From an uncultured SAR116 cluster alpha proteobacterium (lineage in GTDB: Bacteria > Pseudomonadota > Alphaproteobacteria > Puniceispirillales > Marisalimonadaceae): a stretch of 49,911 nt of DNA. The DNA is taken from positions 1-49,911 of the forward strand of contig CACBVW010000008.1 of the NCBI GenBank assembly GCA_902542765.1, in the 5' to 3' direction. The notes beneath the pieces are model-generated. The model saw nothing but the letters and a program-made list of their open reading frames with translations. It did not search any database and was not told where the DNA came from. Of the stretch, positions 1 through 7,038 are shown in pieces (position 1 is the stretch's first letter; each line of letters starts with the position of its first letter). Made by a program: the position numbers and the translations under genes.

Positions 1-1
1 T

Positions 2-442
2 CCTTCTGAAATAAAAAATTTTATAAACAAACCCCTTACACCTAGTGAATGGTATCATGTTACACAGGAGAAGATAAATAAATTTGCTGATGCAACATCA
101 GATCACCAATGGATACATGTTGATGAAAAGAGAGCAGAACAAGAAATGCCTGAAGGCAAAACAATTGCGCATGGATATTACATGGTCTCTCTTCTTCCAA
201 AATTAGCTGCTCAAAATGCACAAATACAAAACACATCCAAAACCCTTAATTATGGGTCTGACAAAGTGAGATTTATAAACATGGTTAAAGTAGGTTCTCA
301 AGTTAGGTTAAACAGAACAATAATTTCTTGCGAGGAAATGAAAAATGGCGGCTATAGAGTAGTAAATAAATGTGAATTAGAAATTAAAGATGAGATTAAA
401 CCTGCTTTTATAGCGGAAACAATATCATTAGTATTCCCATAA
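2..442 (+). CDS. MaoC-family (R)-hydratase, 5' end cut by window edge
   Basis: Hot-dog fold enoyl-CoA hydratase of the MaoC/NodN type, acting on acyl-CoA thioesters. The reading frame is open from base 2, well upstream of the first internal ATG at 146, and that upstream part carries the family's catalytic stretch FADATSDHQWIHVD (Asp and His), followed by TIAHGYYMVSLLP. Starting the gene at 146 would therefore remove the active site. Family members usually begin only a few residues before the first codon seen here, so the protein is nearly complete at about 150 residues. A quinone-oxidoreductase gene follows after 15 bases on the same strand and is probably cotranscribed. The true substrate is unknown. 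Confidence 0.9.
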   Translation, partial: PSEIKNFINKPLTPSEWYHVTQEKINKFADATSDHQWIHVDEKRAEQEMPEGKTIAHGYYMVSLLPKLAAQNAQIQNTSKTLNYGSDKVRFINMVKVGSQVRLNRTIISCEEMKNGGYRVVNKCELEIKDEIKPAFIAETISLVFP

Positions 443-457
443 ATTAAAGGATATAAT

Positions 458-1426
458 ATGAAAGCTATAGTCTGTAACGATTTTGGTCCAATAAAAAATA
501 TTAAGTACATGGATGTGGAAAATCCTGAAATTGATGATGAAAGCATTCTGATTAATGTAAGATCTGTTGGTGTAAATTTTCCTGATGGTCTCCTTGTTCA
601 AGGTAAGTATCAAATGAAACCTGAAACACCTTTTATTCCAGGCATGGAAGTCTCCGGTGAAATAATAGAGCTTGGATCAAAAGTTGTAGATTTAAAAATT
701 GGTGAACGGGTTGCTGGCTTAACAAGACTTAATGGATATGCCGAGAAAGCAGCAGTGAAATTTTCGTCTGTATTTAAAATTCCAGATAGCATGTCATTTG
801 ATGATTCTTGCGCTTTATTATGTGCTTATGGAACATCCCATTATGCACTAAAACAGAGAGGTCAATTAAAAAAAGATGAAACTCTAGTTGTATTAGGTGC
901 GTCAGGTTCAACTGGAATTGCAGCCATTCAAATTGGTAAAATAATGGGTGCAAAAGTAATTGCTGTAGCTTCAAATGCTGAAAAACAAAAAATAGCAAAA
1001 GATAGTGGAGCAGATCTTGCAATTGGATATGATAATCTAAAAGAAAATTTAAAAGAAATTTCAAATGGCAATGGAATTGATGTTATTTTCGACCCAGTCG
1101 GTGGAGACACTTTTGACACAATTGCAAGAACTATGGCCAGAAAAGGTAGATTATTAGTGATCGGATTTGCTTCTGGGTCAATACCAAAATTAGCTGTAAA
1201 CCTGGCCTTAGTAAAAGAGTTCAGTGTAGTAGGTGTTTTTTGGGGTGCATTTACTAGAGCTGAACCAGATGAATATAAGTTAAACATGATTGAATTATTT
1301 GATTGGTACCAAAAAGGATTTTTAAAACCTCTAATAGAAGAAAGTCACCCTTTATCAAAAGCTGCTGCAGTTCTAGAAAAAATTCTTGCTAGAGGTGCAA
1401 AAGGAAAAATCATTTTAACGCCATAA
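458..1426 (+). CDS. Zinc-independent NADPH:quinone oxidoreductase (MDR superfamily)
   Basis: 322-residue medium-chain dehydrogenase/reductase of the quinone oxidoreductase/acrylyl-CoA reductase type. The N-terminal GroES-like domain carries VGVNFPDGLLVQGKY and PGMEVSGEI. The Rossmann part has the NADPH-binding LGASGSTGIAAIQIG near residues 146-160, and the C-terminus has the usual LSKAAAVLEKILARGAKGKIIL. Cysteine ligands for zinc are absent, as expected for this branch. An AAAGGA ribosome-binding site lies just before the ATG. It follows the MaoC gene closely, which suggests acyl-CoA or enoyl reduction, but the substrate cannot be told. It is convergent with znuB, with 28 bases between. Confidence 0.9.
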   Translation: MKAIVCNDFGPIKNIKYMDVENPEIDDESILINVRSVGVNFPDGLLVQGKYQMKPETPFIPGMEVSGEIIELGSKVVDLKIGERVAGLTRLNGYAEKAAVKFSSVFKIPDSMSFDDSCALLCAYGTSHYALKQRGQLKKDETLVVLGASGSTGIAAIQIGKIMGAKVIAVASNAEKQKIAKDSGADLAIGYDNLKENLKEISNGNGIDVIFDPVGGDTFDTIARTMARKGRLLVIGFASGSIPKLAVNLALVKEFSVVGVFWGAFTRAEPDEYKLNMIELFDWYQKGFLKPLIEESHPLSKAAAVLEKILARGAKGKIILTP

Positions 1427-1454
1427 AAATCCAATTGTATTTATTTTTGATTCA

Positions 1455-2249
1455 TTAATCTTTTTTAATAAGAAAATTGAATAGATATGAAAGAAAAAAT
1501 AAAGTTGCACTTACTACAACTATTGACGGTCCTGAAGGCGCATCAATCTCCACAGAGAGAAAAATGCCAAGAATTACAGAAAAAATACCTATTAAGGTTG
1601 CAATTAATGCCATCTGTTCTGGAGAATTAGCTAACCTTCTAGAAGTTGCTGCTGGTATTATCAACATTGCTGTTATTAGCAACAATCCTATAATTTGCAA
1701 TGATACCGCCACTACAATTGTTAAAATTGTGGTTAATAATAAATTAATATAAATAGGATTTATTCCTTCAGCTCTTGCTAAATCTTCGTCAATTGTAACT
1801 AAAAGAAGAGAAGACCAATTAAAAGAGACAAGAAAAATTACTAAAATCACGCCAAGATACATCATCCACAAATCATTAGAACTTACTGTCAGAATATCCC
1901 CAAACAAAAATGCATGAATATCTATTTTAATTCTATTAAGTGAAATTACAATAATTCCAATGGATAATGCGAGATGAGCTAATACTCCTAAAAGTGTGTC
2001 AGTTGACAAAATCTTACTTTGTTGTAGCCACAAAAAAAGGATACCGAATAATAAGCATACAACAATAATACCAAAATTAATTCCTGTTCCTAGCAATATA
2101 CCTAACCCAACACCGAGTAATGAACTATGGGCAATTGATTCACCATAGTAAGACATTCTACGCCAAACAACAAAGCAGCCCACAAGTCCTGATATTAGAG
2201 CTACTGCAATACCTGCAATAATACCTCTTATAATAAATGGATCAGTTAT
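1455..2249 (-). CDS. znuB: Zinc ABC transporter permease ZnuB, apparent AUA start
   Basis: Integral membrane subunit of the ZnuABC zinc importer, with about eight hydrophobic segments and the family hallmark CFVVWRRMSYYGESIAHSSLLG. The first conventional start codon in frame is GTG at 2183, but that would delete the first membrane segment. The frame continues upstream as TDPFIIRGIIAGIAVALISG, which matches the normal ZnuB N-terminus, and no ATG, GTG or TTG occurs before the in-frame stop. The best start is ATA at 2249-2247: it sits seven bases after GGAG (2260-2257), overlaps the znuC stop as ATAA, and falls where family members have Met. This gives 264 residues, a normal length. If AUA is not used, GTG 2183 is the fallback. 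Gene identity is certain; the start is inferred. Confidence 0.93.
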   Translation of the reverse strand: MTDPFIIRGIIAGIAVALISGLVGCFVVWRRMSYYGESIAHSSLLGVGLGILLGTGINFGIIVVCLLFGILFLWLQQSKILSTDTLLGVLAHLALSIGIIVISLNRIKIDIHAFLFGDILTVSSNDLWMMYLGVILVIFLVSFNWSSLLLVTIDEDLARAEGINPIYINLLLTTILTIVVAVSLQIIGLLLITAMLIIPAATSRRLANSPEQMALIATLIGIFSVILGIFLSVEIDAPSGPSIVVVSATLFFLSYLFNFLIKKD

Positions 2250-2998
2250 TTTATCTCTCCATCTATTAAATGATTATCTATTTGAGATGTATGATTTGTG
2301 TGTTGATAAACAGCCATCATATTCGCCATGTCCTTACCAAACATTGAAATAAATTCTGGGTCTTGAGCAACTTGCTGAGGTTTGCCTGAACAACAAATAT
2401 GATTAGAGAGGCACAAAACTTTTTTTGTTGAAACCATTACTAAATGGAGATCGTGAGAAACCATTAAAATACTAATATCTCTTTTAGAATAAATTTCTTG
2501 AATGAGTTTATAAAAACTCAATTGCCCTGAAATATCTAAATTTTGAGCAGGTTCATCCAAAACAAGTAAATCTGGATTATTCAATAAACTTCTTGCCAAC
2601 AAAACCCTTTGTATTTCTCCACCCGATAAGACTGAAAGTTGTTTGTCTACTAACTGTCTTATATCAATCTCTGAGACTACTTGTTTGAAAGAAATATCAT
2701 CATATTTCTTTCTAACAGTAATAAAATTTTTTACCGTCATAGGCATTGTATTGATTACATTTATACTTTGTGGCATGTACCCAATTTTTAATTTGTCTTT
2801 TTTCTGAATCTCTCCAAAATTAGGTTTGTAAAAACCCATCAAACATTTTAAGAGCATAGTTTTGCCAGCACCATTAGGGCCTATAATAGTAATAAAATCA
2901 TTTTTATTAATTTGTATATCGATGTTTTTTAAAATAGATTTATGATGTTTGATGACGCTGACGTTTGAAGCAGAAATTAAGGCATTAATTGTTTTCAT
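2246..2998 (-). CDS. znuC: Zinc ABC transporter ATP-binding protein ZnuC
   Basis: ATPase that powers zinc import through ZnuB. Walker A GPNGAGKT lies at residues 40-47, signature LSGGE at 124-128, Walker B LLVLDEP at 144-150 and the switch histidine in MVSHD near 177-181. At 250 residues it is of normal length. Its ATG overlaps the zur stop codon (ATGA), so zur, znuC and znuB form a translationally coupled operon reading leftward. The C-terminal tail after residue 215 has several His residues (VYQHTNHTSQIDNH), a common zinc-related embellishment in this subfamily. Expression should be repressed by Zur through the box at 3506-3520. Confidence 0.96.
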   Translation of the reverse strand: MKTINALISASNVSVIKHHKSILKNIDIQINKNDFITIIGPNGAGKTMLLKCLMGFYKPNFGEIQKKDKLKIGYMPQSINVINTMPMTVKNFITVRKKYDDISFKQVVSEIDIRQLVDKQLSVLSGGEIQRVLLARSLLNNPDLLVLDEPAQNLDISGQLSFYKLIQEIYSKRDISILMVSHDLHLVMVSTKKVLCLSNHICCSGKPQQVAQDPEFISMFGKDMANMMAVYQHTNHTSQIDNHLIDGEIK

Positions 2999-3459
2999 TT
3001 TTGACTACAATCTAAACAATGTCCTTCAATTTCTAATGTAGTATTACTGATCACAAAATTATTATGAATAGCTGTTTTTGAAATTCTGTCTTTTAAACTG
3101 TCGTCACAGCATTCTTGATATATATTACATTTTTTACAAATTAAAAAATAACATTCTTTATGAGCTTTAGGATGAAAGCATCCTACAAAAGAGTTTATGG
3201 AATTTAGCTTATGAACAAACCCATTTTCTATTAAAAAATCAATAGCTCTGTAAACTGTTGGTGGATGTGAGGGTTTATTATTTATATTGCTTATTTTATC
3301 AAGTATTTCATAAGCTTTTATAGGTTTATTTTTTTTAACAATTATCTCAAAAACTTGTTTTCTGATTTCTGTAAGACCTAATTTATTAGATTTACATATT
3401 TCTTCAACTCTGTGTATTGAAGCTTTTAATTCAGATGTTGATTTTGATTTCATACTCAT
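2995..3459 (-). CDS. zur: Fur-family zinc uptake regulator Zur
   Basis: 154-residue Fur-superfamily repressor. The N-terminal winged helix contains LTEIRKQVFEII and PPTVYRAIDFLIENGFVHKL. The metal-binding half has FHPKAHKEC and two CxxC pairs, C108/C111 and C148/C151, the structural zinc site typical of Zur and Fur. Its position as first gene of the znuCB operon and opposite znuA, with a perfect zinc box between, identifies it as Zur rather than Fur or Mur. The Zur box lies in its own promoter, so autoregulation is expected. This is the only transcription factor recognised in the window. Confidence 0.94.
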   Translation of the reverse strand: MSMKSKSTSELKASIHRVEEICKSNKLGLTEIRKQVFEIIVKKNKPIKAYEILDKISNINNKPSHPPTVYRAIDFLIENGFVHKLNSINSFVGCFHPKAHKECYFLICKKCNIYQECCDDSLKDRISKTAIHNNFVISNTTLEIEGHCLDCSQK

Positions 3460-3481
3460 GCCCTACTCTACAATAATAAAG

Positions 3482-3509
3482 TTGACTTTCAAACAATATA
3501 ATATATGTT
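3482..3509 (+). promoter_or_regulatory. Predicted znuA promoter
   Basis: TTGACT (3482-3487), 16 bases, then TATGTT (3504-3509), a plausible sigma70 -35/-10 pair. Its -10 element overlaps the Zur box and transcription would start near 3516, within the operator. Predicted from sequence only. Confidence 0.5.
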
Positions 3510-3526
3510 ATGTTATAACATTGCAA
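3498..3526 (-). promoter_or_regulatory. Predicted zur-znuCB promoter
   Basis: Reading leftward, TTGCAA (3526-3521), a 17-base spacer and TATTAT (3503-3498) make a good sigma70 promoter. The 15-base Zur box lies within the spacer. Predicted from sequence only. Confidence 0.5.
3506..3520. promoter_or_regulatory. Zur box between zur and znuA
   Basis: TGTTATGTTATAACA is a perfect 6-3-6 inverted repeat (TGTTAT-N3-ATAACA) that matches the core of known proteobacterial Zur operators. It is the only such site seen in the zur-znuA gap, and it lies inside both predicted promoters, so zinc-loaded Zur should repress both directions at once. Confidence 0.88.
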
Positions 3527-3548
3527 TGATTAATCAAGGATATGAATA

Positions 3549-4655
3549 ATGTTTAAAATTCTAACTATTTTCTCTTTCATAATTTGTTCTAGTTTCAATT
3601 TATTTGCCTCTGAAACAAAAGGTGTTGTTACAACTATTCAACCAATAAATTCTCTAGTAAGTGCTGTTATTGGAAATACTGGCAAAACGATTTCATTAAT
3701 ACCAGCTGAAGTATCGCCCCACGAATACAAATTAAAACCTTCTGATACAAAAAAATTACAAAATGCAAATATAATATTTTTTGTCTCAGATCACCTTGAG
3801 TCAAGTGTAACTAAAGTATTTGAGAACCTTCCTAAAAACATAAAAATAATCAACTTAATGGAAGATACTGGAATTAAACATTTAGCAATAAGAGATAATG
3901 AGGCATGGGAACGTCATGACCACCATCATGGACATGGTGATCACGATGATCATGATAAACATTCAAAGAAACATGACGATCACGACCATGATAAACATGA
4001 AAAGAAACATGACGATCATGACCATGACAAACATGAAAAGAAACATGACGATCACGACCACGATAAACATGCGAAAAAACATGATGATCACGACCATGAT
4101 AAACATGCAAAAAAACATGATGATCACGATGATCATGAAAAAGAAGACGATGTTCACATTTGGTTGAGTCCAGATAACGCAGTGAAGATTATCAAAAAGA
4201 TAAACAAAGAATTAAGTTTATTTTTCCCAGAAAATTCCAAGACATATAATCAAAATGCCAATCTAATGATTAAGAAAATTAATCAATTAAAAGTGGAATT
4301 AAAAAATGAATTATCAGGTATTAAAGATAAACCATATGTAGTGTTTCATGATGCATATCAATATTTTGAAACAAGCTTCGGTTTAAATGCTGTTGGCTCA
4401 GTTGCATTAGAAGGAGATATAGCATCTTCACCTAAGCAAATATCTTTTATAAAAGATAAAATTGTTAAATTAAAAGCTTCATGTGTTTTTCAAGAACCTC
4501 AGTTTGATAGTAAATTAGTAAAAATTGTTGTTGAGGGTACTAATGCACAAATAGGTACACTAGACCCCCTTGGTGTTAATATAAAAAGTGAAGAAAATTT
4601 TTATTTACAATTACTTAAAAACATGGCTAAAAGTCTGAAAGATTGTTTAGGGTAA
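3549..4655 (+). CDS. znuA: Zinc ABC transporter substrate-binding protein ZnuA
   Basis: Periplasmic zinc-binding protein of the cluster A-I family, 368 residues. It begins with a signal peptide (about residues 1-20, ending NLFA). Expected zinc ligands are H58 (SPHEY), H203 (DVHIWLSP) and H267 (FHDAY), with the acidic LDPLG near 340. C312 and C366 may form the usual disulfide. Between the first and second His ligands lies an unusually long His/Asp-rich insertion, residues about 123-200, made largely of four 12-residue repeats. Charged loops at this place are known in ZnuA and are thought to collect or sense zinc. The gene starts a rightward unit continuing into a second ABC system, and is under the Zur box 29 bases upstream. 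Confidence 0.95.
   Translation: MFKILTIFSFIICSSFNLFASETKGVVTTIQPINSLVSAVIGNTGKTISLIPAEVSPHEYKLKPSDTKKLQNANIIFFVSDHLESSVTKVFENLPKNIKIINLMEDTGIKHLAIRDNEAWERHDHHHGHGDHDDHDKHSKKHDDHDHDKHEKKHDDHDHDKHEKKHDDHDHDKHAKKHDDHDHDKHAKKHDDHDDHEKEDDVHIWLSPDNAVKIIKKINKELSLFFPENSKTYNQNANLMIKKINQLKVELKNELSGIKDKPYVVFHDAYQYFETSFGLNAVGSVALEGDIASSPKQISFIKDKIVKLKASCVFQEPQFDSKLVKIVVEGTNAQIGTLDPLGVNIKSEENFYLQLLKNMAKSLKDCLG
3966..4130 (+). repeat. 36-bp in-frame tandem repeat encoding His-rich loop
   Basis: Four 36-base units encode KKHDDHDHDKHE or KKHDDHDHDKHA (ZnuA residues 140-187), followed by a partial fifth unit to about residue 194. Copies differ mainly at synonymous positions (gac/gat, cac/cat), so the array is not brand new. 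Because the period is a multiple of three, copy-number changes would keep the frame and simply alter loop length. Confidence 0.9.
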
Positions 4656-4664
4656 TGATTATAA

Positions 4665-5306
4665 ATGTTAATTTGTGAAGATATATCATTTGATATTGAC
4701 GGACAAAAATTATTTTCAAACATCAATTTAAATATACAACCACAGAAGGACCTTTTGATAACTGGTCCTTCTGGAGTTGGTAAAACAACCTTACTTAGTA
4801 TTTTATGCGGTATTCAAAAACCAACCACTGGTAAAATAACTTATAATAGTATTGACCTTTATGATTTACCTGAAAACAAAATAGATGAATTTAGAGGTAA
4901 GAATCTTGGTGTGGTTTTTCAAAATTTTAACTTAATTAATACATTCACTGTTAAACAAAACTTAGAAATAGCTGTAAGTGCTATTGACACAAAAAAATCA
5001 ATTCCATTTTTTAACATTTTGGATAGAGTTGGACTGGCAAACAAATCGCATATAAAAGTTGCAAACTTAAGCATTGGAGAAAAACAAAGACTTGCGGTGG
5101 CACGTGCATTTGTTGGAGATCCTAAATGGGTTTTTTGTGATGAACCAACTTCATCATTAGACGATAAAAATGCTAATATTATTGCTAATTTGATAAAAGA
5201 TGAAAGCTTGCGTTGTAAAGCTTCACTAGTGCTTATAACACATGATAGTCGTATACAAACTTTAATAAAATTCTCTAAAATTTTAAAATTAGGAGATGAG
5301 TTATAA
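4665..5306 (+). CDS. MacB/LolD-type ABC transporter ATPase
   Basis: 213-residue ATPase of the MacB/LolD/FtsE group that works with FtsX-fold permeases. Walker A GPSGVGKT lies at residues 34-41, the Q-loop glutamine near 86 (VVFQNFNL), and Walker B WVFCDE at 155-160, followed by PTSSLD. The signature motif reads LSIGE (135-139) instead of LSGGQ, a mild departure. It starts 9 bases after znuA and ends in an ATAA overlap with the permease gene, so it belongs to the zinc-regulated unit. Similar ATPase/FtsX/DUF3299 sets occur with zinc-regulated genes elsewhere (the Vibrio Zrg system is a remembered comparison), so a zinc role is inferred. Confidence 0.88.
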   Translation: MLICEDISFDIDGQKLFSNINLNIQPQKDLLITGPSGVGKTTLLSILCGIQKPTTGKITYNSIDLYDLPENKIDEFRGKNLGVVFQNFNLINTFTVKQNLEIAVSAIDTKKSIPFFNILDRVGLANKSHIKVANLSIGEKQRLAVARAFVGDPKWVFCDEPTSSLDDKNANIIANLIKDESLRCKASLVLITHDSRIQTLIKFSKILKLGDEL

Positions 5307-6475
5307 ATATTTTTTATATATCAATTTTGTATCTAAAATCTAAACCTTTAAACTTTTTGCTAAGTGTGTTTCTAATGATTGTAGGAATTACTATCATAAC
5401 TGTGTCTATATTGGTTAACCAAGTTACCAAAGATACTTTCAGTAAAAATAATCCAGGTTTAGATGCTGTAGTTGGTGCAAAAGGAAGCCCCCTTCAATTG
5501 ATATTATCTTCTATTCATCACATAGATATTCCTACTGGAAATATAAGCTATAAAAACGCTAGAAAAATTATTAAACACCCAGCAATTAAAAGTGCAATAC
5601 CAATTTCATTGGGCGATAATTTTCAAAATTTTAGAATAGTTGGGACTAACAAAAGTTTTTTAAAGTTATATAAAGCAAATCTAATTTCAGGTACCGCCTG
5701 GTCACAACCAATGCAAGCCGTGATTGGTTATAATGTGTCTAAAATAACAAAGTTAAAAATTAACAAGTTCTTTGTTGGCTCACACGGCTTAATTGACACC
5801 GGGGATGTTCATGCAGAACAACCTTATAAAGTTGTCGGTGTTTTAAAAAAAACCGGAACTATATTAGACAATTTAATTTTAACAAGTTTAGATAGTGTCT
5901 GGAACTTACATTCTGTTACAAATAAAGATAAATTAGAGATTACTTCATTACTATTAAAATACAAAAATAAGACTTCATCTTTTTCTTTTCCTCGTTTAAT
6001 TAACAAAGGTACAAACATGCAAGCTGCCAGTCCTAGTTTTGAAATTTCAAAACTACTTAAACTTACTGGTAATGCTCACAGAATTGTTGATTACTTGAGT
6101 GTACTAATAATGATATTATCTTTCTTGGGAATCTTGTTCACTTTATTAAATAACATAAATGAAAGGAAATATGACTTAGCAGTGTTAAGGACACTTGGAT
6201 TTTCAAGATGGAAATTATTTTCCATTATTTTATCAGAAGGAATGATTATTTCTATTTTAGGTAGCACTATTGGTCTAATATTTGGATATATAGTATATGA
6301 AAGCATGTACTATTTTTCTACTGTAGGTAGAAGCTTAGAATTGGGGCAATTAAATTTTTTAAATGACTTATTTTTAATTTGGATAATTGTAAACATAATT
6401 GCCTTTATAACGTGCCTTGTTCCATGTATAAAAGTTTATAAGCAGAATATAAGATCTACTTTATTAAATAGTTAA
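5303..6475 (+). CDS. FtsX-like ABC permease, apparent AUA start
   Basis: Membrane subunit with MacB/FtsX topology: one N-terminal membrane helix (about residues 15-40), a large extracytoplasmic domain carrying VVGAKGSPLQLILSS and DIPTGNISY, then three C-terminal helices with LAVLRTLGFSRWKLFSII. The first usual start codon in frame is TTG 5327, without a ribosome-binding site. The frame extends upstream as NIFYISI, and relatives typically start Met-Asn-hydrophobic exactly there. The codon at that place is ATA (5303-5305), seven bases after AGGAG (5291-5295) and overlapping the ATPase stop as ATAA. That gives 390 residues. Conventional annotation would start at 5327 (382 residues). It forms a transporter with the preceding ATPase; zinc linkage is inferred. 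Confidence 0.87.
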   Translation: MNIFYISILYLKSKPLNFLLSVFLMIVGITIITVSILVNQVTKDTFSKNNPGLDAVVGAKGSPLQLILSSIHHIDIPTGNISYKNARKIIKHPAIKSAIPISLGDNFQNFRIVGTNKSFLKLYKANLISGTAWSQPMQAVIGYNVSKITKLKINKFFVGSHGLIDTGDVHAEQPYKVVGVLKKTGTILDNLILTSLDSVWNLHSVTNKDKLEITSLLLKYKNKTSSFSFPRLINKGTNMQAASPSFEISKLLKLTGNAHRIVDYLSVLIMILSFLGILFTLLNNINERKYDLAVLRTLGFSRWKLFSIILSEGMIISILGSTIGLIFGYIVYESMYYFSTVGRSLELGQLNFLNDLFLIWIIVNIIAFITCLVPCIKVYKQNIRSTLLNS

Positions 6476-6518
6476 AATTTATATATTTATGACGTAGATT
6501 TTATTGAAGGAGAAATTT

Positions 6519-7037
6519 TTGAATTTGAGATTTCTATTTATAATTGTTTTAACCTTTTTTTGTAATAAAGCATTTGGGTTTGAAAAATTTAACCTTAATG
6601 ATATTGACCCTTATGAAAATATTATTGTAGAGGATATGTTTGAACCATTAAAGGTCACCGGAGATGCTTTACCATGGCAATTATTTGGTAAGACTAAGGA
6701 AGTAGAAGATTGTACAATTGATAAAGATGGTTTTGATTACTGTCTTATCAAACCAATTTATGACGATAAAATTAAAAAGTATAATGGGGAAACTGTAACT
6801 ATAATGGGATATATGTTTCCATTAGAAGAATCTGAAAAACAAAGAAAGTTTTTAATAGGACCGTACCCATTAAGTTGTCCTTTTCACTACCACGTTGGGC
6901 CTTCTCAAGTTATTGAGATAAAATCAGATAATCCAGTTGATTTTTCATTTGATCCAATAACTATCAAGGGCAAACTCAAGATAAAATTCAACGAAGAGAC
7001 TGGTTCATTCTTTTACCTAGAAACTATAAAGTCTTAA
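6519..7037 (+). CDS. DUF3299 periplasmic protein
   Basis: Secreted protein of 172 residues. The TTG at 6519 is chosen because AAGGAG lies six bases before it; an earlier in-frame TTG at 6504 includes that ribosome-binding site in the coding sequence. The product starts with a signal peptide (NLRFLFIIVLTFF...AFG). The core shows the DUF3299 hallmarks: a WQLFG segment, VTIMGYMFPLE and the Cys/His motif CPFHYHVGPSQVIEI, which could bind a metal. Two further Cys (CTIDKDGFDYC) may form a disulfide. It closes the znuA-ABC-FtsX unit and lies one base from the convergent thiolase-like gene. Function unknown; the context suggests handling of zinc or a zinc-dependent envelope protein. Confidence 0.8.
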   Translation: MNLRFLFIIVLTFFCNKAFGFEKFNLNDIDPYENIIVEDMFEPLKVTGDALPWQLFGKTKEVEDCTIDKDGFDYCLIKPIYDDKIKKYNGETVTIMGYMFPLEESEKQRKFLIGPYPLSCPFHYHVGPSQVIEIKSDNPVDFSFDPITIKGKLKIKFNEETGSFFYLETIKS

Positions 7038-7038
7038 C

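Noticed and set aside
774-1287. Minus-strand open frames, one very Leu/His-rich, opposite the quinone oxidoreductase
   Set aside because: They are antisense shadows with biased composition and no family resemblance.
1427-1454. Possible terminator between the convergent quinone oxidoreductase and znuB genes
   Set aside because: T-rich but without a convincing GC stem.
3966-4130. Regular 36-base repeats that could suggest a CRISPR array
   Set aside because: The units are contiguous without spacers, keep the znuA frame, and encode His-rich 12-residue repeats.
3874-4167. Long open frames on both strands across the His-rich repeat, rich in His, Met or Val
   Set aside because: They are by-products of the low-complexity repeat; znuA is complete across it with signal peptide and metal ligands.
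5296-5342. ATG at 5296 as an alternative start for the permease
   Set aside because: It is in a different frame ending after 15 codons, and AGGAG directly abuts it, which is too close for a ribosome-binding site.
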